NCBI RefSeq assembly: GCF_001895025.1 | Contig: NZ_BCXI01000008.1 | Coordinates: 81,758-145,757 of the forward strand | Direction: 5' to 3' | DNA: 64,000 nt | From: Rhodococcus zopfii NBRC 100606 = JCM 9919 | GTDB taxonomy: Bacteria; Actinomycetota; Actinomycetes; Mycobacteriales; Mycobacteriaceae | Shown: positions 59,224-64,000 of the stretch, piece by piece | Position numbering within the stretch: the stretch's first letter is position 1 | Layout: each line of letters starts with the position of its first letter | Translations under genes and position numbers: made by a program | The notes under the pieces: model-generated | Databases searched by the model: none | What the model saw: only the letters and a program-made list of their open reading frames with translations | Told to the model about the DNA's origin: nothing

Positions 59224-62200
59224 CTACCTCACAATCTGTGCTTCGACTTCGACGGGATCTCCATCGATGACGGTTCTCGACGACCGATTATTCCCTGCCC
59301 GGGTTTCGGCCGCATCACAGAGGGTCTGGTATACGCCACCTGCGTAACGCAGCGCCGCGTGCGGCCCGGTTTCGACGATCCGCCCGCGGTCGACGACCAC
59401 GACACGGTCGGCGCGGGCCGCGGTTCCCAGCCGATGCGCGACCACCACCGCGGTCCGTGACCGTGCGACCTTCTCGCCCGCGTCGAGAACGGCCCGCTCG
59501 GTGCCCGGATCGAGTGTCGCGGTCGCCTCGTCGAGCAGCAGCAGGTCCGGGTCGACGAGTTCGGCGCGGGCCAGCGCCACGAGCTGCCGCTGTCCCGCGG
59601 ACAGGCCCTGCCCGCGTTCGCCGACCGGGTGGTGCATTCCCCCGGACAGGCCCGAGATCATGCCCAGCGCACCGACCGCGCGGGCCGCGGCCTCGATCTC
59701 GGCGCGGTCCGCGTCGGGGCGGCCGTACGCGATGTTGCTCGCGACGGTGCCGGTGAACAGGTGTGCCTCCTGCGGCACGACACCGAGCCGCCCGCGGTAC
59801 TCGGGGAGCCGATAGTCCCGCAGGTCGACGTCGTCGACGCGTACCGAACCGGAGGTCGGATCGTAGAAGCGGGCGAGGAGCTTGACGATGGTGGACTTGC
59901 CGGCGCCGGTGCGGCCGACGAGCGCGACCGTCGAACCCGCCGGGATGTGCAGGTCGACGTCGGTGAGCGCGTCGGTGTCCGCGCCGGAGTAGCGGAAGCC
60001 GACGTCGGTGAGATACACGTCGCCGCGCAGATGCCCGGTCACCGGCACCGAGCCGGGAGGACCGGTCTCGAGTGAACTCTCGGTGCGCAGCAGATCACCG
60101 ATGCGGCGGAGTCCCACGCGGGCCTGCTGATAGCCGTCGAACACCTGGGAGAGCTGCTGGATGGGGCCGAACAGCAGGCTCAGGTACAGCACGAACGCGA
60201 CCAGCACACCGGGGGTCGCCTCACCCGCCGCGACCTCCCGCGCGCCGACGTACACCACCGCCGCCAACGCCAGATCCGACAGCATCGTGATGAACGGGAA
60301 GTACAGGGAGATCGCCCGCTGCGAGCGCATGCGGCTGCGCCGGTAGGCGTCGGCGCGTTCGGCGAAACGCTGCGCGGCGAACGCCTCGCGCCGGTACGCC
60401 TGCGCGGCACGCAGCCCGGTGACGTTCTCCTGGAAGTCCGCGTTGACGATGGAGATGCGCTCGCGGGAGATCGCGTACGCCGACGACGACACCTTCCGGA
60501 ACCAGAGGGTCGCCATCAGCAGCGGCGGTACCACCGCCAGCGCCACCAGCCCGAGCGAGAAGTCGGTGACGAGCAGCGCCACCGAGATCCCGGTGACCGT
60601 GAGCACGCTGACGACCGCGGTCGACAGGCCGGTCTGGATGAACGAGGACAGCGCGTCGACGTCGGTCGTCATCCGGGTCATGATCCGCCCGGACAGTTCC
60701 CGCTCGTAGTAGTCGAGTCCGAGCCGCTGCAGATGGGCGTAGCTGCGCACCCGCAACCCGAACAGCACCCGTTCACCGGCGCGGGCGGTGAGCACCGTCA
60801 GCACCGACACCACCGCCCAGCCGAGCAGCGCGAGCAGCACTCCGGCGCCGACCGCGCCCCACAGCCGGGCCGGATCGCCGGGCGTGACGCCCTGGTCGAC
60901 GGCGTACCGCACGATCGACGGGAACCCGATCGAGGTCAGGGACTCGACGGTCAGGCACAGCACGACCGCGGCGAGCAGCAACCGGACCGGACGCAGCGTC
61001 GTCCACAGCCGGAACCCCGGGTCGGGGAGGCGCAACGATCCGGACTGCAGATCGGGATGCCGGCCCGGGCTCTCGGTCGCCGGGGGCAGCGCCGCCACCG
61101 CGGTCCGGAGTTCCGGGGTGGGCGCGACCGCGCCGAGCGCCCCGCTCATCGGGCCACCCCCGCCGCGGGGACCACCCCCGCCCGGGCCGCCGCCGGGGGC
61201 CGCGGGCGGGGCGGAGGCAGCGGTCACGCCGGCATCGTCCGGGTCGCCGGGCACCTCCGGCCACAGCTGCTCGGCCGACGGCTCGGGTCCCGGCAGGACG
61301 GGATCGGTGTCGGGTTCGTCGTCGCCGGTGCCGGTGAGCAGTGCCCGGAACAGGGCGTTGCGTTCCTCGAGTTCGTCGACGGTCCCGATGTCGACGATGC
61401 GGCCCGCGTCGAGCACCGCCACCCGGTCCGCGAGCGACAGGGTGGAGCGACGGTGCGCGAGCACGAGGGTGGTGCGGTGTTTCTGTTCGCGCAGCGCCGC
61501 GAAGATCGCCGCCTCGGTCTCGGCGTCGACGGCGGAGGTCGCGTCGTCGAGGATCAGCACCCGCGGATCCAGCAGCAACGCCCGGGCCAGCGCGACCCGC
61601 TGCCGCTGCCCGCCGGACAGGGTCAGGCCACGTTCCCCGACGACGGTGTCGTATCCGTCGGGCAGCGCCTCGACGAACTCGTCGGCGCGGGCCGCGACCG
61701 CCGCGGCCCGGATCTCGTTGGGAGTGGCGTCCGGCCGGCCCAGCGCGATGTTCGCGGCGATGGTGTCGGAGAACAGGAACGGTTCGTCGAACACGAGACC
61801 GACGGCTTCGCGCAATTCGTCGCTGCGCAGCGAGCGCACATCCAGCTCGGTGCCGGCTCCGGTCAGGCTCACCGAGCCGGTGTCCGGCGCGTAGAAACGC
61901 GGCAGCAGCAGCGACAACGCGGTCTTCCCGGACCCGGCCGGTCCGACCACGGCGACGGTTTCGCCGGGGGCGACCTCGAGATCCACCCCGCGCAGGACGT
62001 CGCGGCCGGTTTCGAACCCGAACGTGACCTCGCGCAACGCCAGCCCGAGCGGACCCGCGGGCAGCGGCACCGGGTGCGGCGGGTCCGCGACGTCGGGTTC
62101 GGCGTCGATCACCTCGTAGACGCGTTCGACGGCGGCGCGGGAGAGCTGCGCCATGATGATCACCGACGACAGGGTGCGGGTCGTCGCGCTCATCGTCGCC

Positions 62201-63081
62201 AGGTACGCGGTGAACGCGAGGAACGTGCCGATGGTGACGGTGCCGTGCAGCGCCAGCCATCCGCCGAGGGCGATGGTCGCGACCAGCCCGAGTTGCGGGA
62301 TCGCACCCATCGGGGCCGTGAACCGCGCGTTGATGCGGGCCGCCCGCATCCGTTCGGCGTACAGCGCCAGCCCGTGCCGTTCGAGTTGGTCGACGGCGCG
62401 GTCCTCCTGCCCGAAGCCCTTGACCACGCGCACGCCGGTGACGGTTTCCTCGACGTGCTGGGCCAGATCGGCGGCGCGTTGCTGCGCGGACCAGGTCGCG
62501 GCGAACAGTTTCGGCCGGACCGTCCGGACGATCAGCGCGATGAGCGGCACGGTCACGACGGCGATGAGGGTGAGCAGGGGCGACAACACCGCCATGATGA
62601 CCAGGGCCAGCAGGAACTGCAGCAGTGCCCCTGCCGACATCGGCACCATCGCGAGCAGTCCCTGTACGAGCTGAAGATCGGTGATCGAACGGGACACGAC
62701 CTGGCCGGTGCGGAGCTGGTCCTGGCCGCGACCGTCGAGCCGCTGCAACGACCCGAGCAGCCGCAGCCGCAGGTCGTGCTGCACATTCAGCGACAGCTGT
62801 CCGGCGAGCATCCGGCGGCCGTACTGGCAGCCGAACCGGACCAGCGCACCGCCGGCGATCGCGGCGGCGGCAACCCCGATCAGGTGCAGGTCGGCGCCCT
62901 GCGGGTGGGTGGCGCTGTCGAGCGCGAGTTTCGTCAGGAGGGGGAAACCGATGTCGATGAGCGCGGCGAGGACCGTCGCCGCCAGTGCTCCGACGGCGAC
63001 GGCACGGTGCCGGAAGGATTCGGTGCTCAGGCGGCGGATCCAACCGGGGGTCTGCGAGTGCTGTGGCATCGCTGCCGACAT
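59224..63081 (-). CDS. Fused ABC exporter (two TMD-NBD halves in one chain, Rv0194-like)
   Basis: The 1285-residue protein contains two complete exporter halves: TMD1 (about 20-310), NBD1 (Walker A G-P-A-G-S-G-K-T near 378, L-S-G-G-Q-R-Q-R, I-L-D-D-A-T-S), a Gly/Pro-rich linker (about 620-690), TMD2 (about 715-1010) and NBD2 (Walker A G-R-T-G-A-G-K-S-T near 1055, L-S-A-G-Q-R-Q-L, L-L-D-E-A-T-A). NBD1 has Asp where the catalytic Glu should be; NBD2 is canonical. This is the pattern of heterodimeric exporters with one degenerate site. It resembles Rv0194, a multidrug efflux fusion. Start ATG 63081 (or 63069). Confidence 0.88.
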   Translation of the reverse strand: MSAAMPQHSQTPGWIRRLSTESFRHRAVAVGALAATVLAALIDIGFPLLTKLALDSATHPQGADLHLIGVAAAAIAGGALVRFGCQYGRRMLAGQLSLNVQHDLRLRLLGSLQRLDGRGQDQLRTGQVVSRSITDLQLVQGLLAMVPMSAGALLQFLLALVIMAVLSPLLTLIAVVTVPLIALIVRTVRPKLFAATWSAQQRAADLAQHVEETVTGVRVVKGFGQEDRAVDQLERHGLALYAERMRAARINARFTAPMGAIPQLGLVATIALGGWLALHGTVTIGTFLAFTAYLATMSATTRTLSSVIIMAQLSRAAVERVYEVIDAEPDVADPPHPVPLPAGPLGLALREVTFGFETGRDVLRGVDLEVAPGETVAVVGPAGSGKTALSLLLPRFYAPDTGSVSLTGAGTELDVRSLRSDELREAVGLVFDEPFLFSDTIAANIALGRPDATPNEIRAAAVAARADEFVEALPDGYDTVVGERGLTLSGGQRQRVALARALLLDPRVLILDDATSAVDAETEAAIFAALREQKHRTTLVLAHRRSTLSLADRVAVLDAGRIVDIGTVDELEERNALFRALLTGTGDDEPDTDPVLPGPEPSAEQLWPEVPGDPDDAGVTAASAPPAAPGGGPGGGGPRGGGGPMSGALGAVAPTPELRTAVAALPPATESPGRHPDLQSGSLRLPDPGFRLWTTLRPVRLLLAAVVLCLTVESLTSIGFPSIVRYAVDQGVTPGDPARLWGAVGAGVLLALLGWAVVSVLTVLTARAGERVLFGLRVRSYAHLQRLGLDYYERELSGRIMTRMTTDVDALSSFIQTGLSTAVVSVLTVTGISVALLVTDFSLGLVALAVVPPLLMATLWFRKVSSSAYAISRERISIVNADFQENVTGLRAAQAYRREAFAAQRFAERADAYRRSRMRSQRAISLYFPFITMLSDLALAAVVYVGAREVAAGEATPGVLVAFVLYLSLLFGPIQQLSQVFDGYQQARVGLRRIGDLLRTESSLETGPPGSVPVTGHLRGDVYLTDVGFRYSGADTDALTDVDLHIPAGSTVALVGRTGAGKSTIVKLLARFYDPTSGSVRVDDVDLRDYRLPEYRGRLGVVPQEAHLFTGTVASNIAYGRPDADRAEIEAAARAVGALGMISGLSGGMHHPVGERGQGLSAGQRQLVALARAELVDPDLLLLDEATATLDPGTERAVLDAGEKVARSRTAVVVAHRLGTAARADRVVVVDRGRIVETGPHAALRYAGGVYQTLCDAAETRAGNNRSSRTVIDGDPVEVEAQIVR

Positions 63082-63116
63082 TAGCGCTAGGCGCCGACAC
63101 CGCCCGTGTGCGCGGA

Positions 63117-63908
63117 TCAGGCGAGGTCGCGGCTGCGAACCCGCCACCAGCCGAGCGAACAGACGAGCAGGGCCCAGCCGATCAACGCGAGCGGCGCCGC
63201 CGGCCACCGAACGGCCATGTCACCGGCTTCGGGAATGTCGATGACCCCGACGATCGTGTACCAGGTGAGCTGCACCGGAAGCAGATCCGCGACCGTGCCC
63301 AGCCCGAGGCCGTGCAGGATCAGCGACACGATCAGCTCGCCGAAGGGAACCCACGCGGAGATCGCGAGGACGCTGCCGACCGTGGAACCGGTCAGCAGAC
63401 CGAGCCCCGACCCGATGAGCGCCCACAGCACGGCGCACAGCACGCCGGTGGCGAGGACCGCCGCGAGCTGCCCGAGATCGGATCCGGTGGAGGTGCCGCC
63501 GTCGCCGCCGGCGAACATCAAGACGGTCAGGACCGCCGCGATCTCCACGACGACGCAGTACAGCAGCCCGAACGCCGCGGCGGTGGCGTACTTGGCGGCG
63601 ACCACCCCGTCACGACCGCGTGTGGTGAGGAAAGTCGTCACCACCGTCCGGTGCTGGAACTCGGTGCCACCGTTCACCGCGCCGAACACGGCCGCGAACA
63701 GGAACACCAGCGCCAACGCCAGCGCGATCCCGATCGCGGCCGCCACGGTCGACGCGAAACCCTCACCGACGATGTCCTCGACCTGGCGGGCGAGGGGAAG
63801 GGTCAGCGCGCCGGTGAACAAACCCACCACGACCGGCGCGATCCCGAGGATCCACCAGTAGCGCAAACCGAGGACCTTGCGGAACTCGGCGTTCAGAAGC
63901 GCGGTCAA
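63117..63908 (-). CDS. ABC-2 type transporter permease
   Basis: The 263-residue protein has six hydrophobic segments and begins at TTG 63908, nine bases after GGGAGG. N-terminal NAEFRKVLGLRYWWIL and a later N-G-G-T-E-F-Q-H-R-T-V-V-T-T-F-L-T-T-R-G-R are typical of ABC-2 permeases of the NatB/CcmB-like type. The upstream gene, whose end overlaps by 4 bp, should be the ATPase. The substrate is unknown. Confidence 0.82.
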   Translation of the reverse strand: MTALLNAEFRKVLGLRYWWILGIAPVVVGLFTGALTLPLARQVEDIVGEGFASTVAAAIGIALALALVFLFAAVFGAVNGGTEFQHRTVVTTFLTTRGRDGVVAAKYATAAAFGLLYCVVVEIAAVLTVLMFAGGDGGTSTGSDLGQLAAVLATGVLCAVLWALIGSGLGLLTGSTVGSVLAISAWVPFGELIVSLILHGLGLGTVADLLPVQLTWYTIVGVIDIPEAGDMAVRWPAAPLALIGWALLVCSLGWWRVRSRDLA

Positions 63909-64000
63909 CGTTGGAATCCTCCCGGTCCGAACGGCGGCTGGTGGGGTGCAGGCGCCCCCGGTGGGTACTGCTGCGGCGCATACCCGGCCTGCTGGTACTG
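63905..64000 (-). CDS. C-terminal Gln/Pro/Gly-rich tail of the upstream gene (partial)
   Basis: Only 31 codons before TGA at 63905 are in the window: Q-Y-Q-Q-A-G-Y-A-P-Q-Q-Y-P-P-G...P-P-F-G-P-G-G-F-Q-R. The low-complexity tail probably ends an ABC ATPase subunit. The permease start overlaps its stop (TTGA). Confidence 0.5.
   Translation of the reverse strand, partial: QYQQAGYAPQQYPPGAPAPHQPPFGPGGFQR

Noticed and set aside
60733..63084. 783-codon open frame opposite the ABC exporter
   Set aside because: Low-complexity Arg/Gln/Gly shadow; both halves of the exporter are fully recognisable on the other strand.

Overview
The window is high-GC actinobacterial chromosome. Its gene order follows the Mycobacterium tuberculosis Rv1201c-Rv1248c segment: dapD, dapE, two LOG genes, fadD6, folP2, gpgS, tagA, the 55-residue Rv1211 protein, glgM, glgC, an O-methyltransferase, sigE-rseA-htrA-tatB, mrp, a muralytic protein, the DUF1003/MgtE_N pair, then corA, lpqZ, an SDR and kgd. 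The protein style and the DUF222-HNH gene remnant point to Rhodococcus or a close mycolic-acid relative. This assignment comes from reading the sequence, not from a search.

Layout. 1-27472 is conserved chromosome: a PucR-type regulator end, a VWA protein, an amino acid permease, lysine/DAP synthesis, the fadD6-folP2-gpgS-tagA run, glycogen/maltose-1-phosphate synthesis, the SigE envelope-stress operon, Mrp, two paralogous lytic-transglycosylase-like proteins and the MgtE_N-CBS/DUF1003 pair. 39555-64000 resumes the chromosome: an MFS transporter, a membrane protein and CorA, a PHP phosphoesterase, malic enzyme, LpqZ, a TetR-controlled monooxygenase/SDR pair, the 2-oxoglutarate decarboxylase/dehydrogenase Kgd, a fused ABC exporter and part of an ABC-2 transporter.

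Between them (27828-39182, 11.35 kb) lies an integrated phage-satellite-like element of visibly lower GC. It splits a DUF222-HNH (13E12-family) gene inside its HNH motif. Both att junctions can be placed on a shared TGG. Joining the flanks restores the frame HHITEW-KDGGPTDIS, and joining the element ends gives a 46-bp attP with near-symmetric arms around a central TG. The element carries a large serine integrase, a small serine recombinase broken by an amber codon, a primase-polymerase/ATPase followed by iteron-like repeats and a large dyad, a small HTH regulator with its own promoter and operator, an HNH protein carrying nine C-x4-C...C-x2-H zinc fingers, a TerS-like protein, two divergent genes of unknown function and a major capsid protein. 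Portal, large terminase, protease and tail genes are absent, so it must depend on a helper phage or be defective. Its closest conceptual relatives are the phiRv1-type elements of mycobacteria, which also use 13E12-family sequence as target.

Other points include a homopolymer frameshift in the O-methyltransferase next to sigE, a clear SigE-type promoter upstream of sigE, paired operators in front of the tetR/monooxygenase genes, and an ABC exporter fusion with one degenerate and one canonical ATPase site.
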